DNA of 64,000 nt from Zoogloea sp. 1C4 (GTDB lineage: Bacteria > Pseudomonadota > Gammaproteobacteria > Burkholderiales > Rhodocyclaceae): the NCBI RefSeq assembly GCF_009469605.1, contig NZ_SSXU01000016.1:32299-96298 (forward strand). The letters run 5' to 3'. Under the pieces are notes generated by a model that saw only the letters and a program-made list of their open reading frames with translations, ran no database searches and had not been told where the DNA came from. This document shows, piece after piece, positions 18,084 to 27,886 of the stretch (positions are counted from its first letter, which is position 1; every line of letters begins with the position of its first letter). A program made the position numbers and the translations under genes.

Positions 18084-19646
18084 ATGGCACGAATCATTGC
18101 GCCCTCCGACGTGGGGCATCTGGTGAAGAACGGCGCCACGGTGTACTGCACCGGCATGGGCCTCGCCGGCTTTGCCGAAGAGGCGGTGCTGGCGATCCGC
18201 GAATCCTTCGAGGCCACCGGCCACCCGCGGGATCTCACCCTCTACCACGCCACCGGCGTCGGCAACGGCAAGGACCGCGGCGTGCATCACTTCGCCCGCG
18301 AAGGCCTGCTCAAGCGCATCGTCGGCGGGCATTTTGGCGTGGGTGGGCCGGAGCTGATGCGCCTCATCATGGAAAACAAGATCGAGGCCTACAACCTGCC
18401 GCAAGGCGTGCTGGTGCAGCTGCCCAAGCAGATCGCCGGTCGGCGGCCGGGCTTTCTGACCAAGGTGGGGCTGGATACCTTCGTCGATCCGCGCATCGAG
18501 GGCGGCAAGGTGAATGCCTCCGCCACCGAGGATCTGGTGGAGGTGGTGCATCTGGATGGCGAGGAGTGGCTGTACTACCGCAACCCCAAGGTGGATGTGG
18601 CGCTGCTGCGCGGCTCGTTTGCCGACGAGAACGGCAATGTGTCGATGGCTCGCGAAGGCGTGCTGCTGGAGTCGCTGTCCATCGCCCAGGCGGCGCGGGC
18701 CAGCGGCGGCATCGTGATCGTGCAGGTGGAGCACATCGTCAAGAACGGCACCCTGCACCCGAAGGACGTGAAGATCCCCGGCATCCTGGTGGATTACATC
18801 GTGATCGGCCGGCCGGAATACCACCTCCAGACGATGAACACCTACTTCAACCCGGTGTACGCCGGCGACATCAAGGTGCCCACCCGGGCGATGCAGCCCC
18901 TGCCGCTGGACGAGCGCAAGATCATCGCCCGCCGGGCGGCGATGGAGCTCAAGCCCGGCGCGGTGGTGAACCTGGGCATCGGCATGCCCGAGGGCGTGGC
19001 GTCGGTGGCGGCGGAAGAGAAAATCGAGCACCTGATGGCGCTCACGCTGGAGACCGGCCCCATCGGCGGCGTGCCGGCGGCGGGCTTTGATTTCGGCCAC
19101 GCCTCCAACGCCGAGGCGGTGGTGGAGCAGCCGGCCCAGTTCGATTTTTACGACGGCGGCGGCATCGACGTGGCCTTCCTGGGCCTCGCCCAGACCGACG
19201 GCCAGGGCAACGTGAACGTGAGCAAGTTCAGCGGGCGCCCGGTGGGCTGCGGCGGTTTCATCAACATCACCCAGAACGCCAAGAAAGTGGTGTTCTGCGG
19301 CACCTTCACCGCTGGCGGGCTGGAGATCGGGGTGGAGGGCGGCCGGCTGAAGATCGTGAAGGAAGGCAAGAGCCGCAAGTTCATCGAGCAGGTGGAGCAG
19401 ATCACCTTCAGCGGCCACTACGCGGCGAGCATCGGCCAGACGGTGCTGTACGTCACCGAGCGGGCGGTGTTCCAGCTCAGCGCCGAGGGCATGGAGCTGC
19501 TCGAAGTGGCGCCGGGCATCGACATCCAGCGCGACGTGGTCGCCCACATGGCCTTCCCGCCCATCATGCGCGACGTGCAGCTGATGGACGCCGGCCTGTT
19601 CCAGCCCGAATGGGGTCATCTCTCCGAGCGGATCGGCGGCCGATAG
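18084..19646 (+). CDS. Acyl-CoA:acetate/3-ketoacid CoA-transferase (YdiF-like)
   Basis: The 520-residue protein is a single-chain family I CoA-transferase with fused alpha and beta halves. The beta half has the ...TLETGPIGGVPA... segment that should carry the catalytic glutamate (Glu at about residue 334) and the GMPEGVASVAAEE motif. It would move CoA between an acyl-CoA and acetate or a keto acid, allowing ATP-free activation or CoA recycling in this operon. It follows the SDR gene by 11 bases. The acceptor acid cannot be determined. Confidence 0.88.
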   Translation: MARIIAPSDVGHLVKNGATVYCTGMGLAGFAEEAVLAIRESFEATGHPRDLTLYHATGVGNGKDRGVHHFAREGLLKRIVGGHFGVGGPELMRLIMENKIEAYNLPQGVLVQLPKQIAGRRPGFLTKVGLDTFVDPRIEGGKVNASATEDLVEVVHLDGEEWLYYRNPKVDVALLRGSFADENGNVSMAREGVLLESLSIAQAARASGGIVIVQVEHIVKNGTLHPKDVKIPGILVDYIVIGRPEYHLQTMNTYFNPVYAGDIKVPTRAMQPLPLDERKIIARRAAMELKPGAVVNLGIGMPEGVASVAAEEKIEHLMALTLETGPIGGVPAAGFDFGHASNAEAVVEQPAQFDFYDGGGIDVAFLGLAQTDGQGNVNVSKFSGRPVGCGGFINITQNAKKVVFCGTFTAGGLEIGVEGGRLKIVKEGKSRKFIEQVEQITFSGHYAASIGQTVLYVTERAVFQLSAEGMELLEVAPGIDIQRDVVAHMAFPPIMRDVQLMDAGLFQPEWGHLSERIGGR

Positions 19647-19743
19647 GGCGGTCTTTCCCTTCCGATCTTCGCTCGTTCACGGCTGCGTGGCTCAGGCCCC
19701 CGCAGCCGTTTTTTTCGTCCATCAATCTTGAAAGGAGCCCGCC

Positions 19744-20166
19744 ATGGGCTATCACCACATCCACCGCTACAGGATCGCCTTCGTCGATTGCGACCCGGCG
19801 CAGATCGTGCATTTTTCCAATTACTTCCGGTGGTTCGACACCGCCAGCCGCGAGTTCTTCACCGCCTGCGGCGTGCCCAGCTGGCGCGACACCGAGCGCG
19901 ACTCCGGCATCATCGGCACGCCGCTGGTGGACGCCCAAGCGAGCTTCCGCAACCCGGCCACCTACGGCGAGGACATCGAGATCGAGAGCTGGGTGGACAG
20001 CTGGGGCGGCAGGAGCTTCGTGATGCGCCACGTGGCCCGGCGCGGCGACACGGTGCTCGCCGAAGGGCGCGAGGTGCGGGTGTTTGCGGTGCGGGAGTTG
20101 GTCGATCCGCCGCGCATCCGGGCGGTGGGCGTGCCGGCCGACATCCGGGCGATGTGCGGCGACTGA
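19744..20166 (+). CDS. Hotdog-fold thioesterase, 4-hydroxybenzoyl-CoA thioesterase-like
   Basis: The 140-residue protein carries the 4HBT motif VDCDPAQIVHFSNYFRWFD (residues ~14-32), with the catalytic aspartate expected at the second D. It hydrolyses aromatic or acyl-CoA thioesters. The ATG at 19744 follows GAAAGGAGC. It is the last gene of the plus-strand catabolic module, 97 bases after the CoA-transferase, and may release free acid or rescue trapped CoA. Substrate is inferred from family and context only. Confidence 0.85.
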   Translation: MGYHHIHRYRIAFVDCDPAQIVHFSNYFRWFDTASREFFTACGVPSWRDTERDSGIIGTPLVDAQASFRNPATYGEDIEIESWVDSWGGRSFVMRHVARRGDTVLAEGREVRVFAVRELVDPPRIRAVGVPADIRAMCGD

Positions 20167-20171
20167 GGGCG

Positions 20172-21620
20172 TCAGCCGCCGCAGCCACCTCCGCACCCAC
20201 CACCGTCTCCACCGTCGCCCCCATCCCCTCCCGACGACGAATTGGGCGGCTGGAGGGCGGCCTTCAGGTCGGCCAGCGCGTTGTCGGCCAGCGCACTCAG
20301 CCCGAACAGGGCCAGCACGGTCATCAGCATCGGGTCGAGCTGCCCGATCGGCTTGCCTCGTGGCACCCGCAGGCGGGTCTGCCGCAGGGCGTGACGGCCT
20401 GCGCCGGTGATCCGGGGCGGCCTGAGCAGGTACAGCGCGAGCCCGCCCGCCACCAGCGTGAGCAGCGCGACGAACAGCACCGGCTTGCCCTGGATCATGC
20501 CGTGCCACCACCGCAGCCCGCCCACGGTGGCCACCCCGGCCAGGGTCGCCGCGCCGCCGAGGGCGGCCAGCAGGCCCGGCAGGCGGTTGGGGATCAGCCC
20601 TTCGGCCTGGAGTGTCCGGTGCAGGTCGGCGATCGCCGCGTTCAGGTCGGGGCTCAGGCGTCGGGCGTGGATGGTCTTGCCGTAGGCCACGTTGGCGAAC
20701 AGACCCTGCTCGATCGGATGGGCGTCGGCCGGGGGCGGCTGGACGGCCTCCCAGCGTTGGTTGCCCTCCGGGAAGGCGATGCAGCCCTGCTGGTGCAGCC
20801 GGCCGGCGGCCGTCTCCAGCACTCGTCGTCGTCGGCCGGCCAGGTAGGCCAGGGCGTAAAGATCGATCCGGCGGAAGCGCGTGTCGCCCGGCGCGGCGCT
20901 GCCGGTGAGAACGCGTCGCAGCCCTACGGCCAGCGCCACGCCGGCCACGATCATCAGCAGATACACGAACAGAAAGGTGCCCGGCCCCGGGCTGCCGGGC
21001 AGCGACGAATCCACGAAGCGCGCGCAGCCCGAGAGGCCCACCGCCGCCGCCAGCGCCACGGCCGCGCCCCGGGCCCGGGCCAGCAGCGGGCGCAGGCGGC
21101 CGGGCAGGTCGAGGTGGGGCAGCACGCGGTGGGTGCGCAGGTTGACCCGCTGGAAGCGCCCGCCGAAGCGCAGCGCCGGCGCCGGCCACAGATCCTGGGG
21201 CGGCACCTCGCCGAAAACCCGCTCGTAGCTCGCCAGGGTGAGCCGGTAAAGCTGGCTGTAACGCGCCGCCTCCTCCGGCCCGCCGTCGCTGGGCTGGTGA
21301 TGCAGCGGTCGGCCGAGCACCCGCGGGCAGAAGTCGTCCCAGTAATCGCGGCTGTACAGCAGGTGGGTGTGCCACACCTGATCCACCTCGTCCGACGGGG
21401 TGATGGTGTGCCCGGCCACCATCGCCAGATACGCGAAGCGCCGGTATTCGTCGATGGCTCGCCGGGTGAAGTCGGCCGTCCAGCCGTTTTCGAGCTGGAG
21501 CCGTCGGGAGAGGGAAAGGGCGGCGCCGGGATGATCCGGCGACCACTGCTGAAGCCGCAGCCACAGATCGCGGGCGGCAGGAGAGTCATAAGCCATGTTG
21601 TTATTGTTGTTATCGCTCAT
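20172..21620 (-). CDS. TIGR04222-like membrane protein with Gly/Cys-rich C-terminal tail
   Basis: The 482-residue protein starts MSDNNNNNMAYD, with a run of five asparagines. Residues ~20-150 contain DEVDQVWHTHLLYSRDYW, resembling the WHxH motif of glycine-rich-domain (DUF1399-like) proteins. About four hydrophobic segments follow (roughly 185-210, 220-245, 365-385, 395-415). The last ~25 residues are almost only Gly, Asp and Cys (ending GGGCGGGCGG). This layout is typical of TIGR04222 membrane proteins, whose function is unknown. An ATG at 21593 is an alternative start. It is convergent with the thioesterase gene. Confidence 0.75.
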   Translation of the reverse strand: MSDNNNNNMAYDSPAARDLWLRLQQWSPDHPGAALSLSRRLQLENGWTADFTRRAIDEYRRFAYLAMVAGHTITPSDEVDQVWHTHLLYSRDYWDDFCPRVLGRPLHHQPSDGGPEEAARYSQLYRLTLASYERVFGEVPPQDLWPAPALRFGGRFQRVNLRTHRVLPHLDLPGRLRPLLARARGAAVALAAAVGLSGCARFVDSSLPGSPGPGTFLFVYLLMIVAGVALAVGLRRVLTGSAAPGDTRFRRIDLYALAYLAGRRRRVLETAAGRLHQQGCIAFPEGNQRWEAVQPPPADAHPIEQGLFANVAYGKTIHARRLSPDLNAAIADLHRTLQAEGLIPNRLPGLLAALGGAATLAGVATVGGLRWWHGMIQGKPVLFVALLTLVAGGLALYLLRPPRITGAGRHALRQTRLRVPRGKPIGQLDPMLMTVLALFGLSALADNALADLKAALQPPNSSSGGDGGDGGDGGGCGGGCGG

Positions 21621-21667
21621 GCCGGAAATCGTGGCTGGGTGATGTTACGGGCGTGTGACGGGGTGGG

Positions 21668-24160
21668 TCAGTCGAGCAGGCTGGGAAAGAATTCAGCGAT
21701 TTCGGTGTAGGTCTTACCAAGAGCCTGCAGAAGGTCGATGTAGTTGTCGGTGACAAGCCGGCTGTTTGGGTGGTCAGCGCCGAGGCTCTTGAGCAAGATC
21801 GTCAGGGCGCGGCGCATCAGTGGTTCGGCATCGGCGAGGCGGTGGGTGGCCCTCAGCAGCTGGGCCAGGTTGTTGAGGTCGCGGGCGACCTTGGGATCAT
21901 CCTTGCCTGAGCTGGTTTCATCGATTTCCAGCGCCCGGCGAATCAGCGGCTCAGCTTCCGTGAGGCGGTTGGTGACGTACAGCAGTCGGGCCAGGCTGTT
22001 GAGCCGGATGGCGACCTTTGGGGGATCTATGTGGAAGCTGGCTTCATCGATTTTCAGCGCCCGGCGCAACAGCAGTTCGGCTTCGGTAAAGCGGTTGGCG
22101 GCTTGCAGCAGTCCGGCAAGGTTGTTGAGCTGGATGGCGACTTCGGGGTGATCCTTGCCGAAGCGGGCTTCAACGATCAGCAACGCGCGGCACATCAGCG
22201 GTTTGGCTTCGGTGAGGCGATTGGTGTCCTGCAGTACTCGGGCCAGACTGTTGAGATCGCGGGCGACGTTGGGGTGATCCTTACCGAAGCGGGCTTCATT
22301 GATCTCCAGCGCCCGGCGGATCAGCGGTTCGGCTTCGGCGGAGCGGGCTACTGCCAGTAGCAATAGGCCGACCTGATTCAACAGCCGGGCACTGGGGCCG
22401 TCGAGCCTGCTGTCCGCCGCATGGATGGCGGCGGCCTGGGCGTGGGGGGCGAGAGGGTAAATAACGGGCCAGTTGCACACGTCCTCCGGATCGCCGACGA
22501 AGGCGTCGTCGATCCAGCCCAGCGCCTCGCCAAGCGCGGGCTTTTCGGTGTCGTCGGCCTGCCCGTGGCGGGTGACGGCCTGGACGAGGCGATGCACAGC
22601 GAAGGCCGTGCCGTCGTCGGACCAGCTCGCCAGGGACAGGGCTTCCAGCTCGGCCAGGGCGTCGCGCAGGTGGGCGTCCTCGCCGGGGATGGGCACGTCC
22701 AGCAGGCTGGTGGGGATGGGGGCCGGGGCGAGCCAGGCGAGGCGCTGCAGCAGCCGGCGGGCGGCGGGCTGAAGCTGGTCGAAGCTGGTCTGCCAGGTGA
22801 TGGCGACGCTCCTGGGGTATTGCATCAGGCGCGGGTCGTACCAGCCGAGCACCGTGGCCTGGCGGCTTCGCCACTGGTCGAGGTACTGGGCGAAGCCGAG
22901 GCGCAGTTTGGCGATGTAGGCGCCGGCTTGTTCCAGCGCCAGGGCGAGGTAGCCCAGCTCGTGGGCGAGGGTGGCGGCGCGGGCCGGGTCGTCGGGCTGC
23001 ACGGCGCGGCGGCCGGCGGTGCGCCGGAGCAGGAAATCGGCCGCGGCGGCGGGGGCGAGGACGTCCACCGCCACGGGCTGGATCGCGGCGCTCCAGTTGG
23101 GCAGGCGGCTGGTGATCAGCAGGTGGCCGCCGGAAAGGCGCGGGCACAGGGCTTCGACGGCCTGGGCGGCGGCTTCGTCGTCGGCGTTGTCGAGGATCAG
23201 CAGCCAGCCGGGGTGGTGGTTGAGCCAGGCGAGGGCGGCGTCTTTCTGGCGGCTTTCGTCGGGCTGATCTTTTTCGGGCAGGTTGAGCAGCACGGGGCCG
23301 CACAGGGCGGCCAGGTTGCGGTCGATGGCCTGGGGGCTGTCGGCGCCGATCAGGAATAGGGCGTGGTAGCCGCCGCCCCGGCGCCAGGCGTATTCCAGCG
23401 CCAGCCGGGTCTTGCCGACGCCGCCCAGGCCGCTGAGGGCGACGCAGGTGGCGGGGTTTTCCTTGGCCTGAGGCGGAGTGCCGAGCAAGTCGGCGAGCCG
23501 GTCGAGCAGCCCGTCGCGCCCGATGAACAGCGGGCCGAGGCTGGCCTGGGGCAGATGCACCCGTCGGGTGATCAGCCCGGCGGCGACGAGGAGATCGAGC
23601 AGCCCCGAGCGCCACACTTCGGCGGCCAGGTGATCGGGGTTGCGGAAGCGGATGCCGGGGAAGCGTTCGACGCTGGCCAGCCGGGCGAGGTGGGTCTGCT
23701 GGGCGGCGATCTGTTCGGGCGTCGGGGCGTAGTCGGGGTCGCGGGGGGCGTCGGGTTCGGGCTCGGCGATGATGAGGCGCTTGCCGTGGTGGAGGGCCAG
23801 CCAGGCTTCCCATTGGGTGTAGGGCAGCGGTGGGCCGTCGGCTTCGAGGAAGGCAGCGACCGGCAGCTTGTCGGCGAAGTTGGGGTGGGCGCTGCGGATC
23901 GCCGCGACGGAGGGCGCCTGGGCCATCGCGCCGGTCATGTCGCCCACCAGATGGATCACCACGTCGCACTGGCGGATGTACTGGTCGAGCATGTCCAGCG
24001 TTTCGGTGCCGGTGGGGATGAAGTTTTCCTGAACCTTGACCGTGACGTTGGGGCGGTCGAGGTGATGGCGCAGCGCGTCGCGGTAGCTGCAGAACTCCGC
24101 GCTGACGGTGGATAGGAAGACCTTCACCTCGCTCCTCGCCTCACCCCTCGCCTCGCTCAT
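21668..24160 (-). CDS. STAND NTPase: DUF4062 + NB-ARC + TPR repeats
   Basis: The protein has about 830 residues. Residues ~10-125 look like DUF4062, a TIR/SLOG-like signalling domain (KVFLSTVSAEFCSYRDALRHHL). The NB-ARC ATPase follows, with Walker A SGLGGVGKTR (~243-252), Walker B WLLILDNAD and a TSR sensor. From ~600 there are about five 42-residue kinesin-light-chain-type TPRs (EAEPLIRRALEI...GKDHP). This sensor-switch-effector layout is that of bacterial STAND immunity and signalling proteins. ATG 24160 has AGAGGG upstream; ATG 24184 is an alternative. It stands alone near an RM operon; an antiphage role is a hypothesis. Confidence 0.85.
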   Translation of the reverse strand: MSEARGEARSEVKVFLSTVSAEFCSYRDALRHHLDRPNVTVKVQENFIPTGTETLDMLDQYIRQCDVVIHLVGDMTGAMAQAPSVAAIRSAHPNFADKLPVAAFLEADGPPLPYTQWEAWLALHHGKRLIIAEPEPDAPRDPDYAPTPEQIAAQQTHLARLASVERFPGIRFRNPDHLAAEVWRSGLLDLLVAAGLITRRVHLPQASLGPLFIGRDGLLDRLADLLGTPPQAKENPATCVALSGLGGVGKTRLALEYAWRRGGGYHALFLIGADSPQAIDRNLAALCGPVLLNLPEKDQPDESRQKDAALAWLNHHPGWLLILDNADDEAAAQAVEALCPRLSGGHLLITSRLPNWSAAIQPVAVDVLAPAAAADFLLRRTAGRRAVQPDDPARAATLAHELGYLALALEQAGAYIAKLRLGFAQYLDQWRSRQATVLGWYDPRLMQYPRSVAITWQTSFDQLQPAARRLLQRLAWLAPAPIPTSLLDVPIPGEDAHLRDALAELEALSLASWSDDGTAFAVHRLVQAVTRHGQADDTEKPALGEALGWIDDAFVGDPEDVCNWPVIYPLAPHAQAAAIHAADSRLDGPSARLLNQVGLLLLAVARSAEAEPLIRRALEINEARFGKDHPNVARDLNSLARVLQDTNRLTEAKPLMCRALLIVEARFGKDHPEVAIQLNNLAGLLQAANRFTEAELLLRRALKIDEASFHIDPPKVAIRLNSLARLLYVTNRLTEAEPLIRRALEIDETSSGKDDPKVARDLNNLAQLLRATHRLADAEPLMRRALTILLKSLGADHPNSRLVTDNYIDLLQALGKTYTEIAEFFPSLLD
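21756..22390 (-). repeat. Tandem ~126-bp repeats encoding TPRs
   Basis: About five in-frame repeats of 126 bases encode the C-terminal TPRs of the STAND protein. They share strongly conserved stretches such as the codons for EAEPLIRRALEI and GKDHP, indicating recent expansion or gene conversion. Confidence 0.7.
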
Positions 24161-24249
24161 GGGCGCCCTCTTTGCGCTATTCATCCGGGGTGAGGATACA
24201 CCGGCGGCGGGGCCTGCCGGCCGGCGGTTTGCGCCGGAGGCGGCGCACC

Positions 24250-24319
24250 AAAAGAAAAACCCGAGGGCGGGGGTGCCACTCGGGTTAAATCCACACCAAA
24301 GGAGGAGGGTGGAGGAGAC
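24250..24319 (-). ncRNA. Predicted small RNA, copy 1 (anti-Shine-Dalgarno type)
   Basis: On the minus strand a promoter (listed separately) predicts a start at G24319. The ~70-base transcript opens with CU-rich sequence containing CUCCUCC twice, followed by UUUGGUGUGG. It ends in a perfect 8-bp stem AACCCGAG/CUCGGGUU (24258-24265 with 24279-24286), extended by GGC/GCC inside, and a UUUCUUUU tail. The CU-rich 5' part is complementary to ribosome binding sites (GGAGGAG is the dominant one in this window). A near-identical copy lies at 25702-25771. No Rfam family was recognised by eye. Confidence 0.75.
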
Positions 24320-24325
24320 GATTCA

Positions 24326-24354
24326 AATATAGATGAGGAAGTGCTGCGCTGCAA
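24326..24354 (-). promoter_or_regulatory. Sigma-70 promoter of small RNA copy 1
   Basis: Reading the minus strand, the -35 TTGCAG (24349-24354) and -10 TATATT (24326-24331) are separated by exactly 17 bases. The predicted start is 7 bases downstream of the -10, at the first base of the conserved repeat. Confidence 0.75.
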
Positions 24355-24528
24355 CAATATTCGTGTGTCCCCGTGTAACCGTTTTCACAGGGCGGCCGGT
24401 TGCGTGGGTGGGTAGTCCTACGGGGATGTCGGCCCCGGCCGACAGGTGCTTGCGCCAGTGGCTGATCGAGATGCTCCTCGGGACGCGGGAAGATGACTCC
24501 GTGTTCACTACCCGATAAGGAGACAGCC

Positions 24529-25509
24529 ATGAACCAGAGAATGATCGAAACCCAGCATCTGCCCCATCCGGTTGACGGCAAGGTCACGACGCCGATGGCG
24601 CCAAGCGCTGACGACAAATCCACTGCAACCAAGATCGGCCTGGTGGGCGGGGCTGCCTCGGGCGTTGCCACCGGCGTGGCGGTTGGCGCGGCAACGGCGG
24701 GCCCGGTGGGTGCGGCGGTTGGCGGGGTGATCGGCGCCGTGGCCGGCGCTGCCGGCGGCAAGGCGCTGGTCGATACGATCGGGCCTGCGGCCGATGACGA
24801 TGTGTATTGGGCCGACGCCCACGTTCGGGAGCCTTACTATCGCCCGGGCACGCCCTATGAATACTACCGCCCTGCTTTCGAGCATGGCTGGCTGGGGGTG
24901 GAGCGCTACCCCGGCACGTATGTGGAGGCTGAATCCCGCCTCGCCGAAGACTGGCTGCGCTCGCCGGGCCGCAACATGGCGTGGGACGACGCACGTCCGG
25001 CCGTGCAGGCTGCCTGGGAGCGGGCTGCGTCGCGCCGCACCGCGCGTGCCGTCGAAGGGGAGCCCGTCGACCCCGACGAGCTGATCGATACCCTCAACAC
25101 CCTGCTGGTGATGAGCCGCGACGGGGAAGAAGGTTTCCGTCATGCGGCGGCGCACGCGAAGATGCCGGCGATTTCGGCGGTGATGCAGCGTCGCGCTGGC
25201 GATTGCGCATCGGCAGTCATCGAACTCGACAACGAGATCGAACGGCTCGGCGGACGTCCGGCAGAGCATGGTTCGGTGCAGGGCGCGCTCATGCGTGGCT
25301 GGACCAGCCTGAAGACGGTTTTCAGCTCCGAGGACGACAAGATCGTGCTGGACGCGTGCGTCGCGGCGGAGGATGAGGCGCTGCAGACCTTCCGGGATGC
25401 GCTCGGCAAGCCGATGCCGGCTTCGGTGCGCGCCCTGGTGGAGCGCCAGCTGGAAGGCGTGCGCCGCAACCTGGCGGAGATGGTGCGCCTGCGCGACGGG
25501 CTCGGTTGA
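24529..25509 (+). CDS. PA2169-like four-helix-bundle (DUF2383) protein with Gly-zipper segment
   Basis: The 326-residue protein has a Gly/Ala-rich hydrophobic segment at ~36-84 (GLVGGAASGVATGVAVGAATAGPVGAAVGG) like Gly-zipper membrane proteins. A Tyr/Pro-rich linker follows. The C-terminal ~150 residues (DELIDTLNTLLVMSRDGEEGFRHAAAH...) match the ferritin-like DUF2383/PA2169 domain. Such proteins are linked to stress responses, but no activity is established. The ATG at 24529 has AAGGAGA upstream. It is flanked on both sides by copies of the predicted minus-strand small RNA. Confidence 0.8.
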   Translation: MNQRMIETQHLPHPVDGKVTTPMAPSADDKSTATKIGLVGGAASGVATGVAVGAATAGPVGAAVGGVIGAVAGAAGGKALVDTIGPAADDDVYWADAHVREPYYRPGTPYEYYRPAFEHGWLGVERYPGTYVEAESRLAEDWLRSPGRNMAWDDARPAVQAAWERAASRRTARAVEGEPVDPDELIDTLNTLLVMSRDGEEGFRHAAAHAKMPAISAVMQRRAGDCASAVIELDNEIERLGGRPAEHGSVQGALMRGWTSLKTVFSSEDDKIVLDACVAAEDEALQTFRDALGKPMPASVRALVERQLEGVRRNLAEMVRLRDGLG

Positions 25510-25701
25510 GTCGGCAGCGGGCGGGGGCGCTAAGGCCATCAACGACCCTGCCGGATGCTGCCCTTTGAGGCTTGCGGGCCCGTCACCGTTGTCGGTGGCG
25601 GGCCCGTGTGTTCACCAGCCAGGTGGCCGGATCTGGCGGAAGGCATCGCAGCGCTCGGCGTGAGCTTGCCCGCCGGTGGTTTGCACGACAGACGGCGCAC
25701 C

Positions 25702-25771
25702 AAAAGAAAAACCCGAGGGCGGGGGCGCCACTCGGGTTAAATCCACACCAAAGGAGGAGGGTGGAGGAGAC
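25702..25771 (-). ncRNA. Predicted small RNA, copy 2 (anti-Shine-Dalgarno type)
   Basis: This is the sibling of the RNA at 24250-24319. From the predicted start G25771 the transcript carries the same CU-rich head with two CUCCUCC motifs and the same terminator stem AACCCGAG/CUCGGGUU (25710-25717 with 25731-25738), then UUUCUUUU. Over the ~70 bases the copies differ at about one position, in the terminator loop. Upstream sequences diverge except for the promoter elements, which argues that both copies are selected for expression. Confidence 0.75.
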
Positions 25772-25777
25772 AGCTGC

Positions 25778-25806
25778 AGAATAGCGCTGCAGATGCTGCG
25801 CTGCAA
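25778..25806 (-). promoter_or_regulatory. Sigma-70 promoter of small RNA copy 2
   Basis: On the minus strand, -35 TTGCAG (25801-25806) and -10 TATTCT (25778-25783) are 17 bases apart, the same geometry as copy 1. The -10 is weaker and the spacer sequence differs in its second half, so the two genes may be expressed differently. Confidence 0.7.
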
Positions 25807-25893
25807 CATTCGAGTTGTATCGGGTTGTTATTCCGTCACGGAAGCGCTCGCAGCCGGTTTTCGGCCGGCTGCGTTTTCTTGTGTGGGGCGGCG

Positions 25894-27057
<1,164 letters not shown>

Positions 27058-27126
27058 CGTAGAATCGGCCACCGGCGCCAGCGGGCGCCTTCAAATTGCG
27101 GAATGCTTGAAAAAGGAATGACGGCC

Positions 27127-27873
27127 ATGGAACGAGCCGAACTGCAGCGCTATCTCGACACCCTGCTGGATGTCGCACGCTTCAAGGATTATTGCCCAAA
27201 CGGCCTGCAGGTGGAAGGTCGGGCACAGGTCTCGCGGATCGTCTGCGGGGTGACCGCGAGCCAGGCCCTGCTTGACGCGGCGGTGGCGCGGGGTGCCGAT
27301 GCGGTGCTGGTCCATCACGGCTATTTCTGGCGCGGCGAGGACGGCTGCATCACCGGGCTGCGCCGGCGGCGGTTGGGTACGCTGATTGCCAACGACATCA
27401 ACCTGTTCGCCTATCACCTGCCGCTGGATGCCCACCCCGAGCTCGGCAACAACGCCCAGCTCGCCCGGCTGATGGGTTGGCTGCCGGAAGGGCGCTTCGG
27501 TGAGCAGGACATCGGCTGGACGGGGCGGCTTGCCGAGGGCGAGTCCCTCGACGCCCTGGCCCGCGGCGCGGCGGCCCGGCTGGGGCGCGAGCCGCTGATG
27601 CTGGGCGACCCGGGGCGGCGGATCGAGCGGATCGCGTGGTGCACGGGCGGCGCCCAGGGCTACTTCGAGCAGGCGATCGCCCAGGGGGTGGATTGCTTCG
27701 TGTCGGGCGAGGCCTCGGAGCCGACCACCCATCTGGCGCGGGAATCCGGCGTGGCCTACCTGGGCATCGGCCACCACGCCAGCGAGCGCTACGGTGTGAA
27801 GGCCCTGGGGGCGCATCTGGCCGCGGCGTTCGGGATCGAGGCGGAGTTTGTGGAGGTGGACAACCCGGTCTGA
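27127..27873 (+). CDS. Nif3-like dinuclear metal-binding protein (YbgI family)
   Basis: The 248-residue protein has the length of E. coli YbgI. It shows the family's metal-binding segments LVHHGYFW (His pair ~59-60), the [10 protein letters not shown] region and a C-terminal [11 protein letters not shown] with two His and Glu. The family is proposed to be a GTP cyclohydrolase I type 2-like or metal-chaperone protein; the role is unsettled. The ATG at 27127 is preceded by AAGGAA at 8 bases; an ATG at 27118 is the alternative. Confidence 0.88.
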   Translation: MERAELQRYLDTLLDVARFKDYCPNGLQVEGRAQVSRIVCGVTASQALLDAAVARGADAVLVHHGYFWRGEDGCITGLRRRRLGTLIANDINLFAYHLPLDAHPELGNNAQLARLMGWLPEGRFGEQDIGWTGRLAEGESLDALARGAAARLGREPLMLGDPGRRIERIAWCTGGAQGYFEQAIAQGVDCFVSGEASEPTTHLARESGVAYLGIGHHASERYGVKALGAHLAAAFGIEAEFVEVDNPV

Positions 27874-27886
27874 CGGCCGGGGTGGG

